From: Chloroflexota bacterium
Lineage (GTDB): Bacteria; Chloroflexota; Anaerolineae; B4-G1; DUEL01
NCBI GenBank assembly: GCA_017743275.1
Contig: JAGHZG010000056.1
Span: 1-7,906 of the forward strand
Direction of reading: 5' to 3'
DNA length: 7,906 nt
Shown: piece by piece, positions 1 through 5,444 of the stretch
Numbering within the stretch: position 1 is the first letter of the stretch
Layout: each line of letters starts with the position of its first letter
Notes under the pieces: generated by a model
Told to the model about the DNA's origin: nothing
What the model saw: the letters and a program-made list of their open reading frames with translations, nothing else
The model's database searches: none
Translations under genes and position numbers: made by a program

Positions 1-32
1 GAGGAGCGGAGGGGCAGAGGAGCGGAGGAGAA
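1..32. repeat. Two-copy 16-bp purine-rich tandem repeat
   Basis: GAGGAGCGGAGGGGCA (1-16) is followed directly by GAGGAGCGGAGGAGAA (17-32), identical over the first 12 bases. It lies just before the small membrane protein gene and provides several Shine-Dalgarno-like GGAG cores. It is open in the same frame as that gene (a run rich in Arg, Glu and Gly), so it could instead be coding. The array may extend left of the window. Confidence 0.55.
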
Positions 33-34
33 GG

Positions 35-304
35 ATGCAGGAGGAGGACTGGCTGGACCGCATGCAGTGGCTGCCTGACTTTGAAGCGGAGGGCAAAGAA
101 CCGACGGAAGGGCCAAAAAAAGTCCGGAGGAAACGCCTGAGGAGGCCATCGTCCCGAACGTCCTCCGGAGGGCTGGCAGGGCTCATCGGGATGTTGTCTC
201 CGTGGCAGCGCTTCGTGCTGGCACTGCTGCTGTTCCTGAACGTTGCCCTCCTGGGCTGTATGTGCCTGGTGATGACCGGGCGGGCGGTGCCCTTTTCCCC
301 CTGA
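35..304 (+). CDS. Small single-pass membrane protein, function unknown
   Basis: This is an 89-residue protein that I do not recognise as a named family. An acidic, tryptophan-containing N-terminus (residues 1-26) is followed by a strongly basic stretch (about 28-41, KKVRRKRLRRPSSR). After a Gly/Ser linker comes one hydrophobic segment (about 60-81) that starts after SPWQRF and contains two cysteines (75 and 77), and then a short tail. By the positive-inside rule the N-terminus should be cytoplasmic and the C-terminus outside. The ATG is preceded by repeated GGAG sequences at close range (24-30), which supports this start. The frame stays open to the window edge, however, so a longer N-terminus cannot be excluded. 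A strong terminator follows 26 bp after the stop, so it is the last gene of a rightward unit and converges on the response regulator gene. Confidence 0.65.
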   Translation: MQEEDWLDRMQWLPDFEAEGKEPTEGPKKVRRKRLRRPSSRTSSGGLAGLIGMLSPWQRFVLALLLFLNVALLGCMCLVMTGRAVPFSP

Positions 305-330
305 GGTTCCCCGACCTCTTTGCTGACGAT

Positions 331-361
331 AAAGGGCGCAAAGAGAATCTTTGCGCCCTTT
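331..361 (+). terminator. Intrinsic terminator after the small membrane protein gene
   Basis: A perfect 13-bp stem, AAAGGGCGCAAAG (331-343) with CTTTGCGCCCTTT (349-361), closes a 5-base AGAAT loop. The right arm ends in TTT and is followed by GTGTTT, giving a T-rich tail on the plus strand. It sits 26 bp after the stop of the 35-304 gene and about 70 bp from the end of the convergent response regulator gene. The minus-strand side has only TTT before mixed sequence, so activity for the opposite gene is likely weaker. Confidence 0.85.
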
Positions 362-434
362 GTGTTTGACTGGGAGAGGATGAGGGGGATGAGATATGGC
401 GATGGCCGAAGGCCGCCGCAAAACCCCATTTCTC

Positions 435-1559
435 TTAACCGGCGACCCCTTTCGGTACGGGCATCTTCTCCAACCCGGCCGCCAGATGGGCCACCGCCCG
501 GGCCAGCGGCGAATCGGGGGCGCTCAGAGCCAGGGGTTTGCCCTGAGAGAGCGCCCGCGCCTGAGCAGGGTCAAAGGGGATCACGGCAGAGATGGGGTGC
601 TTGAGCACCCGTTGGAGGGCATCCATTGGCGGCGCTGGATCCGGCCCCGTCCGGTTCAGTACCAGATGGACCTTTGATGCCTGGGGTTTCAAAACCTGAA
701 GGGTGCCCACAGTGGTCTGCAGCGCGGCCGGGTCAGCGGCAGTGACCAGCAGAATCGCATCTGCATTTTCCACCACTGCCATCACCCCCTCCGTGAGCAT
801 CGCAGGAAGGTCCGCCACTACGTACAGAAAACCCTCCCGCAGCGCTCTCAGGACCGCCAGTACCATTTCCCGGGGCAACCCTCCGCCAACAACGGGGACG
901 AAGGGCGAAGCGAGCAGATGGAGACCGGACGGGTGCGCCAGGAGATAGTTGCGAATGGTCGCCGAGCCGGGTCCGGAGGTCAGGAGGGCCAGGGCGGACC
1001 AGTTGGGGTCGGGCCGGAGGCCCAACTGGAGCGCCCCGTGCCCGGAAGAGGGAGAGAGGTCCGCCAGGCAGACCTGGTCGGGGGATGAACGGGCCAATGT
1101 GACGGCCAGATTCACGGCCAGCGTGGTCACCCCCACCCCTCCGCGCAGGCTGAGCACGGCGATGGTTCCCCCTGTTGGGCGGCGGGTGACTTTGCTGGTC
1201 AGCAGGCGGTTGACCCGCTCCAGGAGTTCCGCCATGGTGACCGGCTTGGCAATGTAGTCGTCGGCGCCTGCTGCCAGCGCGGTTTCCCGGTCCACTGGCT
1301 GGCCGCGCGCGGTGAGAATGATGATAGGAATCTGGGCGGTGGCCGGGTTTTGCCGCAGTTGACGGCAGACCTCGTAGCCGTTCATCCCGGGCATCATCAC
1401 GTCTATGATGGCCAGGTCGGGAGGGGTCGCGCGGGCCTTCGCCAGCCCATCCTCCCCTTCGGCGCTCAGAATCACTTCATGTCCGCCCCGTTCCTCTAAT
1501 AGCATCCGAATCATCTGGAGCAGGTCGGCGTTATCGTCCACGACCAGAATGCGGGCCAT
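435..1559 (-). CDS. Response regulator receiver fused to CpaE/TadZ-like (MinD-fold) domain
   Basis: This 374-residue protein has two domains. Residues 1-122 form a CheY-type receiver with the acidic pair D8/D9, phospho-acceptor D53 (in IIDVMMPGMNGYE), T83 and K105 (AKPV), so phosphorylation looks possible. Residues 130-370 resemble the SIMIBI ATPase fold of CpaE/TadZ, which places Tad/Flp pilus machinery at the cell pole. The P-loop reads RGGVGVTT (139-146): both the MinD signature lysine and the usual GK lysine are replaced (R139, V144). The following ADLSP strand (166-170) and the VVADLP Walker B-like strand (247-252) are kept. ATP hydrolysis is therefore doubtful, as is known for some TadZ proteins. 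The ATG has an AAGGAGG site (1566-1572) six bases upstream. No other Tad genes are visible, so a pilus role is inference; a stand-alone signalling or localisation protein is possible. Confidence 0.88.
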   Translation of the reverse strand: MARILVVDDNADLLQMIRMLLEERGGHEVILSAEGEDGLAKARATPPDLAIIDVMMPGMNGYEVCRQLRQNPATAQIPIIILTARGQPVDRETALAAGADDYIAKPVTMAELLERVNRLLTSKVTRRPTGGTIAVLSLRGGVGVTTLAVNLAVTLARSSPDQVCLADLSPSSGHGALQLGLRPDPNWSALALLTSGPGSATIRNYLLAHPSGLHLLASPFVPVVGGGLPREMVLAVLRALREGFLYVVADLPAMLTEGVMAVVENADAILLVTAADPAALQTTVGTLQVLKPQASKVHLVLNRTGPDPAPPMDALQRVLKHPISAVIPFDPAQARALSQGKPLALSAPDSPLARAVAHLAAGLEKMPVPKGVAG

Positions 1560-1598
1560 ATTCTCCCTCCTTCTCCGGCTACACCTGGCGGCGTTTTC

Positions 1599-1625
1599 AT
1601 TACACCCGACTGGATGATTCTACAA
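1599..1625 (-). promoter_or_regulatory. Possible sigma70-like promoter of the response regulator gene
   Basis: On the minus strand, TTGTAG (1620-1625) and TGTAAT (1599-1604) resemble -35 and -10 boxes, 40 bp upstream of the ATG. The spacer is only 15 bp, shorter than the usual 16-18, so this is a weak call from pattern alone. It fits the long 340-bp gap that separates this gene from the glycosyltransferase gene. Confidence 0.25.
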
Positions 1626-1792
1626 CAGGGTAACTATTCAGGTGCTGACTGAAGTCACCCTTCCTGGGCCGCAGGCCTTCGGTCGGCCTTCGCCAACCTT
1701 ATTTGGGGATGCCCGTAGAACTGAAGTTTGGCCTTTTTCAGAGCAGGGGCGGGAAAATTTCCAAAACCTGCCTCCGGCGAGGCCAAAAGAGC
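1626..1792. other. Intergenic sequence without a supportable gene
   Basis: This is the middle of the 340-bp gap between the glycosyltransferase and response regulator genes. It has a doubled CGAAGGCC on the minus strand (within 1670-1700), a small palindrome GGAAAATTTCC (1752-1762) and a short stem GCCTC/GAGGC with a CGGC loop (1770-1783). Short open frames cross it but run through the hairpin repeats and have no recognisable protein features. It looks like repeat-derived or degenerate non-coding DNA. Confidence 0.5.
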
Positions 1793-1854
1793 AAAAAGAA
1801 AATATTTTTCGTTGCGGCGGCTTCGCCGCCGCAACGAAAAATAATCTTCTTTTT
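1793..1854 (-). terminator. Long palindrome, probable terminator after the glycosyltransferase gene
   Basis: The core is a perfect 17-bp stem, TTTTTCGTTGCGGCGGC (1805-1821) with GCCGCCGCAACGAAAAA (1825-1841), closing a 3-base TTC loop. A/T-rich flanks extend the pairing, with one bulge and one mismatch, out to AAAAAG (1793-1798) and CTTTTT (1849-1854). Reading leftward, the GC stem ends in a T-rich tract, as in an intrinsic terminator, about 46 bp after the glycosyltransferase stop. The symmetry would let it work in both directions. The same core recurs at 2999-3029, so it is also a member of a dispersed hairpin repeat. Confidence 0.7.
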
Positions 1855-1871
1855 AGGGCTGCGGAAGCAGC

Positions 1872-1895
1872 GCGGTGACGGCATTCGGTCGCCGC
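1872..1895. repeat. Imperfect hairpin beside the glycosyltransferase stop codon
   Basis: GCGGTGAC (1872-1879) pairs with GTCGCCGC (1888-1895) at seven of eight positions around an 8-base loop, just after the glycosyltransferase stop. The right arm continues as GTCGCCGCAACC, close to the right arm of the large palindrome at 1805-1841. It may be a decayed copy of the same hairpin family. Confidence 0.35.
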
Positions 1896-1899
1896 AACC

Positions 1900-2979
1900 T
1901 TATGCCCCCAGCACCTCCCGATAGACCTCCAGAGTGTAGCGGGCCGTCTGCTCCCAGGAGAACTGGCCCGCCTGTTCCAGGGCCCGCCGACGCATCCCGG
2001 CGCGAAACGGTTCATCCTGGAGCAACTGCAGCAGCGCGCCCGCCATCCCCCTGGCGTCGTCCGGATGGAGCAGAATCCCCGCCGCCCCCACCACCTCGGG
2101 GATGGAGGAGGCATCGCTGGCAACCACCGGTACCCCGCATGCCATCGCTTCCAACACCGGCAGGCCGAATCCCTCGTAGCGGGAGGGAAATACGAACGCC
2201 GCTGCGCCCCGGTAAATGGCGGGCTTATCAGCCTCGGATACCGGGCCAGTCCAGCGCACCCATTCGGGCCGCAGGCCTATCTCCCGGGCCTGCCGCCGGG
2301 GGTCCGGCGCAAACGGGGTATCTCTGGCGGGGAGACGTCCGGCCAGGACCAGCGGATACTCATCCCCCAGCACCGGCCCCACCCATGTGTACGCCTGGAG
2401 GGCCGCGACGACATTTTTGCGCACATCAAAGCCCCCCAGGTACAGGACGTAGCGCGAGGGCAGGCCGTAGCGGGCCCGAACCGCTTCGTCCTCCGGCCCG
2501 GGCTCCGGGCGAAAAGCGGCATCCGCCGCCAGCGGGATGACCCGCACGCGCCCCGGAGACACCCCCAGCAGGGTCAGGACGTCCTGCCGGGAGGCCTCCG
2601 AGTCCGTCAGGATCCGCGCCGCGCTGGGAGATGTCGCACTCACCAGGGCGGTGTACAGCCGCACCAGGGGGCCGCCCCGGTAGGCCCGCAGGCGCAACGG
2701 GATGAGGTCGTGGATGGTGACCACTGTGGGGACAAGAGAAATCAGCGGGGGGGCCCAGTAGGGGACATGCGCCACATCAGCGCCGGCCTGCCGGGCCCGG
2801 CGGGGGAAGACCACCTGCTCAAAGATGACCTTGTAGAGGTTCCCCCTTCGCCGGGGGTGGAGGAGGAGGATGTCCAGTGAGGGGTCCAGCGCGGTCAGAT
2901 GTCGGACCAGGCAGCGGGTGTACTGCCCGCTGCCGGTCTCCGGCTGATCCCAGAACCAGGCATTGATGGCGATTCGCAT
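1900..2979 (-). CDS. Glycosyltransferase family 4 (GT-B fold)
   Basis: This 359-residue protein has the usual length and layout of a GT4 retaining glycosyltransferase, which moves a sugar from a nucleotide-sugar donor to a glycan or lipid acceptor at the inner face of the membrane. The acceptor-side domain begins MRIAINAWFW with the loop ETGSGQYTR (14-22) and carries HDLIP (90-94) and TDSEASRQDV (125-134). The donor domain has YLGGFDVRKNV (180-190), WTGPVSEADKPAIY (243-256) and the EX7E motif EGFGLPVLE (E269, E277), followed by CGVPVVASDASSIPEVVG (281-298). The sequence looks closest to the mannosyltransferase-like GT4 group, but donor and acceptor cannot be read from it. There are no membrane segments. 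The start matches family N-termini, yet the upstream bases are C-rich on the coding strand with no Shine-Dalgarno sequence. A hairpin repeat lies 20 bp upstream, in the gap after the transporter gene. Confidence 0.92.
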   Translation of the reverse strand: MRIAINAWFWDQPETGSGQYTRCLVRHLTALDPSLDILLLHPRRRGNLYKVIFEQVVFPRRARQAGADVAHVPYWAPPLISLVPTVVTIHDLIPLRLRAYRGGPLVRLYTALVSATSPSAARILTDSEASRQDVLTLLGVSPGRVRVIPLAADAAFRPEPGPEDEAVRARYGLPSRYVLYLGGFDVRKNVVAALQAYTWVGPVLGDEYPLVLAGRLPARDTPFAPDPRRQAREIGLRPEWVRWTGPVSEADKPAIYRGAAAFVFPSRYEGFGLPVLEAMACGVPVVASDASSIPEVVGAAGILLHPDDARGMAGALLQLLQDEPFRAGMRRRALEQAGQFSWEQTARYTLEVYREVLGA

Positions 2980-2998
2980 CGGGGGGAGGAACGGGGTC

Positions 2999-3029
2999 TT
3001 GCGGCGGCGGCCTTCGGCCGCCGCCGCAA
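2999..3029. repeat. Perfect GC-rich hairpin between transporter and glycosyltransferase genes
   Basis: TTGCGGCGGCGGCC (2999-3012) and GGCCGCCGCCGCAA (3016-3029) form a perfect 14-bp stem with a TTC loop. It fills half of the 63-bp gap. It shares the TTGCGGCGGC...TTC...GCCGCCGCAA plan with the palindrome at 1805-1841. Reading leftward, the stem is followed by AAGACCCC with no T-run, so it is not a classical terminator; an attenuating or RNA-stabilising role is possible. Confidence 0.75.
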
Positions 3030-3042
3030 AACCCCCAACCCA

Positions 3043-4347
3043 TCAGGCCGCAGGGGCGCCGGCGCGCGCCCGCTCCTGCTCCGCGCGCTCCCGTAACTGG
3101 GCCCGCAGGGTCTGGATGTCGCGCGGCACCAGGTAGGCCGCAGCGAAGAAAAAGAGGGCACAGATGATCCACGTGGAGACGCAAATCCAGAGAATGGCGT
3201 CGTGGAGGGAGTAGCGGTCGGCGATGATGCCCGCCAGGAGCGGCGCGGTGGCGGCGCCGGCGGACTCAATGAAGTACTGCACTGCCGCCGCCGTGCTGCG
3301 CACCTCCGGCAACGTCACATCGTAGATGGACGACGTGACGTTGGGCGCGGCGAAGGGGATGAAGAGCGCGGTGATGCAGAGCATAATCAGGAAAAGGAGT
3401 TGGTTCTCCGCCGGGATGCCCATCGTGATCCAGAGGAGCAGGGCGCCGATGAGGACGGCAGTGGAGGCCACCAGCATCCGGCCGCGCAGCGTCCGCCGGA
3501 AGAAGAAGTCCCCCAGCGACCCACCCACCAGGTAGCCGGAGGCCAGCACCAGGACCGCCGGGGCCATCGTCATCAGCACCGCGTCGGAGGAGTACCCGCG
3601 CTCCGTCTCCAGGTAATAGAAGAACCAGTAGGTGATGGTGTTCCAGGGGAAGACGCCGAAGAAGCCCTGGGTGAAGAGGAGGATCAGGCTGCGGATGCGG
3701 AAGAGCCCCAGCGCAGTCTTGAAGTTAAAGCGGTAGATGCTGATTTGCTCCAGGTCAGCCAGTTCCGGCTCGCTTCGGCCGCGCGGCATCTCCCGCACGC
3801 CGAAGAAGATAACCATGGCCAGGAGGACCCCCAACCCCCCGGTGATGTAGAAGACACCCCGCCAGCCGATGACGTCCCGGAGCATCAGCGCCAGAATCAT
3901 CCCCAGCAAGTAGCCGATGGGGCCGCTGAGTTGCAGGATGCCGTAGATACGACCCCGCATCTGGGGGCCGAAGTAGTCGGCGATGAGGCTGTAGAGGCCG
4001 GGGTAGGAGGAGTCGTCAATGCCGGTGGAGGCGCGGGTGACCAGGAAAGTTCCGTAGTTAGGGGCGATGGCGTTGAGCCAGGTGGTGGAGCCCCAGATGA
4101 AGGACGCCAGCGCCAGGAGTTTGGAGCGGGCATACCGATCGTAGAGGTAGCCCCAAACCGGGTAGAGAATGGCACCAACGATCAGCGCACCGGTGGAGAC
4201 GGCACCCATCTGGGTCTTGGTGATGCCGAAGGTCCGTATAATGGGCTCGGTCAGGGGGCCAATCAGGAGTTTGTCGGCCTGATGGAGGAGCATAAACAAG
4301 AAGAATACGGCGAGGACGAACCAGGCGTAGCGGGAAGGTCGGGACAT
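3043..4347 (-). CDS. Major facilitator superfamily transporter, Spinster-like
   Basis: This 434-residue integral membrane protein has about 12 hydrophobic segments in two six-helix halves joined by a charged cytoplasmic loop (about 185-211). The loop between helices 2 and 3 holds an MFS motif A-like sequence, GYLYDRYAR (66-74), echoed in the second half by GSLGDFFFRR (276-285). The first helix contains the HQADK motif (22-26), whose acidic residue recalls Spinster-type and anion/organic acid MFS carriers. The substrate cannot be told from the sequence. The tail (410-430) is charged and helical. The open frame continues 69 codons further upstream, but that part translates a heptamer tandem repeat and hairpins. 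The chosen ATG opens MSRPSRYAWF just before helix 1 and has AGGAGG five bases upstream. Neighbours are a PIG-L deacetylase upstream and a glycosyltransferase downstream, so export or import of a glycan-related compound is possible but unproven. Confidence 0.9.
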   Translation of the reverse strand: MSRPSRYAWFVLAVFFLFMLLHQADKLLIGPLTEPIIRTFGITKTQMGAVSTGALIVGAILYPVWGYLYDRYARSKLLALASFIWGSTTWLNAIAPNYGTFLVTRASTGIDDSSYPGLYSLIADYFGPQMRGRIYGILQLSGPIGYLLGMILALMLRDVIGWRGVFYITGGLGVLLAMVIFFGVREMPRGRSEPELADLEQISIYRFNFKTALGLFRIRSLILLFTQGFFGVFPWNTITYWFFYYLETERGYSSDAVLMTMAPAVLVLASGYLVGGSLGDFFFRRTLRGRMLVASTAVLIGALLLWITMGIPAENQLLFLIMLCITALFIPFAAPNVTSSIYDVTLPEVRSTAAAVQYFIESAGAATAPLLAGIIADRYSLHDAILWICVSTWIICALFFFAAAYLVPRDIQTLRAQLRERAEQERARAGAPAA

Positions 4348-4352
4348 GGTTG

Positions 4353-4358
4353 CCTCCT
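4353..4358 (-). promoter_or_regulatory. Ribosome-binding site that fixes the transporter start
   Basis: AGGAGG on the minus strand lies five bases before the ATG at 4347. It supports the 434-residue product over a form 69 residues longer that would translate the upstream repeats. The leader TCAGGAGGCAACC is identical to that of the reductase gene starting at 7792. Confidence 0.8.
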
Positions 4359-4360
4359 GA

Positions 4361-4438
4361 CAGGTCGCAAGGTTGAAGGGTCGCAAGTCGCATGTCGCAG
4401 GGCGCAGAGTCACAGGTCGCAGGGCGCAGGGCGCAGCG
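4361..4438. repeat. Degenerate heptamer tandem array
   Basis: Units of the form CA(G/A/T)G(T/G)CG follow each other: CAGGTCG (4361), then after a 16-base interruption CAAGTCG (4384), CATGTCG (4391), CAGGGCG (4398), an 8-base variant CAGAGTCA (4405), CAGGTCG (4413), CAGGGCG (4420), CAGGGCG (4427) and a partial unit (4434). The array ends just before the ribosome-binding site of the transporter gene, so it lies in its leader if transcription starts upstream. Copy number could vary by slippage. Confidence 0.75.
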
Positions 4439-4478
4439 CAGGCCGCCAGGCCTGCAGCGCAGGCTTGACAGCCTGCGC
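4435..4478. repeat. Tandem AGCGCAGGC hairpins
   Basis: Two adjoining hairpins follow the heptamer array. GCAGGCC (4438-4444) pairs with GGCCTGC (4449-4455) around GCCA, and GCGCAGGCT (4457-4465) pairs with AGCCTGCGC (4470-4478) around TGAC. The first belongs to the AGCGCAGGCCG-C-GGCCT family (4435-4453) that recurs at 4488-4506 and 5395-5412. Confidence 0.7.
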
Positions 4479-4485
4479 CACAGGC

Positions 4486-4575
4486 GTAGCGCAGGCCGCC
4501 GGGCCTACCAGGTTGTAGGACAACTGCTCGCAGTTGTCCTACAATTTGGCACACCCGCCGGGCCGCCTGCGCTAC
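4486..4575. repeat. Nested inverted-repeat element between deacetylase and transporter
   Basis: The outer arms GTAGCGCAGGC (4486-4496) and GCCTGCGCTAC (4565-4575) are perfect 11-bp inverted repeats bounding about 90 bp. At the centre lies a second, unrelated perfect palindrome: TTGTAGGACAACTG (4513-4526), CTCG loop, CAGTTGTCCTACAA (4531-4544). The left arm continues into a CAGGCCGCCGGGCCT hairpin motif. The right outer arm contains the TAG stop codon of the deacetylase gene (complement of 4572-4574). There is no room for a protein, so this is a non-coding miniature-element-like or REP-like repeat. Confidence 0.75.
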
Positions 4576-5366
4576 GATGAGCCCAGCAGGCCCTCCACAA
4601 TGGGATGGAAACGGACGTAGCGGAAGGCCTCCCCGTAGGCGAAACCGGCCCGCTGCCCGATCTGGGCCGCCTCGGAGCGCAGAGCCCAGGCCATCGCGGC
4701 CGCCGGGTCCTCCACCATCGGCCCCAGGATGGCTTTCAGGTCCACTCCCGCCAGTCGGGCCTGACGCACCACCTCCTCCACCAGGAAGCGTACCTGGCTC
4801 TTGTGTTCGGCCATCGCAGCGATTTTCTTCTCTATGGTGTCGGTGATGTCCACGATTTTGTTGGCCCCCGCCGGGTCGGGGGTGTAGAAGTACTTCTCCA
4901 CCACGAAGTGGGGTTCCAGCCCCTCATCCATATGCTCCGGATGGAAGAGGGGCAGGTGGCAGAAGTTAACTGCGTCCGAGGCGGCGCGGGCGACGGCCCG
5001 GTGGTCGGGGTGCACCTCGGCGATGTAGAGGGGGTCCTCGGTGATGACAACATCCGGCTTATACTGACGGATGAGGCGGACGAACTGCTCCCGCAGCAAC
5101 CCCGGTGGCAGCAGAGGCAGTTCCAGGTCGGGGTGCTCCAGGAAGACCGGGGGCTCAGCGCCCAGGACGGCGGCCGCGCGGATGGCCTCCTCCCGGCGGA
5201 TCGCGGCCAGGGTCTCCGCGTCGTACTCAAAGGAGCCCTTGTTGCCGCTGGACGCGATGACGATGATGACCCGAGCGCCCTCGGCGACCATTTTGGCGAT
5301 GGTCCCCCCGGCGAAGACCTCCGCGTCGTCGGGGTGCGGGGTGAGAACTAAGACCGTTTTGGACAT
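4572..5366 (-). CDS. PIG-L/LmbE family zinc-dependent deacetylase
   Basis: This 264-residue cytosolic enzyme of the PIG-L (LmbE) family is expected to remove an acetyl group from an N-acetylglucosamine-type sugar or related conjugate using one zinc. The N-terminal PHPDDAE motif (10-16) supplies zinc ligands H11 and D14 and the general base D13. The motif EVHPDHR (117-123) supplies the third ligand H122 and a catalytic His/Asp pair. RREEAIRAAAVLG (57-69), the ITEDPLY strand (108-114) and the C-terminal FAYGEAFR (242-249) are typical of the family, and the length is normal. The ATG has AAAGGAG four bases upstream. Family members act in mycothiol, bacillithiol, GPI and antibiotic pathways; the substrate here is unknown. 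The stop codon and last bases fall inside the right arm of a repeat (4565-4575), so the C-terminal end may have been set by repeat insertion. Confidence 0.92.
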   Translation of the reverse strand: MSKTVLVLTPHPDDAEVFAGGTIAKMVAEGARVIIVIASSGNKGSFEYDAETLAAIRREEAIRAAAVLGAEPPVFLEHPDLELPLLPPGLLREQFVRLIRQYKPDVVITEDPLYIAEVHPDHRAVARAASDAVNFCHLPLFHPEHMDEGLEPHFVVEKYFYTPDPAGANKIVDITDTIEKKIAAMAEHKSQVRFLVEEVVRQARLAGVDLKAILGPMVEDPAAAMAWALRSEAAQIGQRAGFAYGEAFRYVRFHPIVEGLLGSS

Positions 5367-5391
5367 GTCGCTCCTTTCAGAGTTGGGCCCC

Positions 5392-5439
5392 TGTAGCGCA
5401 GGCCGTCGGCCTGTAACCGGCCCGGCGGCTGGCGCTACA
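5392..5439. repeat. Inverted-repeat element between propeller and deacetylase genes
   Basis: Outer arms TGTAGCGC (5392-5399) and GCGCTACA (5432-5439) enclose a small hairpin, AGGCC (5400-5404) with GGCCT (5408-5412). The sequence AGCGCAGGCCGTCGGCCT (5395-5412) is a relative of 4488-4506 and 4435-4453. It takes up most of the 78-bp gap and begins about 15 bp upstream of the deacetylase ribosome-binding site. Confidence 0.7.
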
Positions 5440-5444
5440 CGGCC

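Noticed and set aside
1642..1924. Short open frames in the gap between response regulator and glycosyltransferase genes
   Set aside because: They run through the 1793-1854 palindrome, lack ribosome-binding sites and protein features, and overlap one another in different frames.
3202..4518. Plus-strand open frame of 438 codons opposite the transporter gene
   Set aside because: Its translation is a low-complexity, charged sequence with no domain, typical of an antisense frame kept open by high GC and codon bias. The minus-strand frame has clear MFS helices and motifs.
4348..4554. 69-residue N-terminal extension of the transporter
   Set aside because: It translates the heptamer array and hairpins into Ala/Cys/Arg-rich sequence. 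The ATG at 4347 has an ideal ribosome-binding site and lies just before the first helix.
4361..4575. CRISPR array
   Set aside because: Units are heptamers or unrelated hairpins, with no 25-40 bp direct repeats separated by unique spacers of even length and no cas genes.
1900..5366. Bacillithiol or mycothiol synthesis cluster
   Set aside because: The GT4 protein lacks the BshA-like N-terminus, no BshC or MshC ligase is present, and a transporter gene separates the two enzymes. It is kept only as a low-weight inference.
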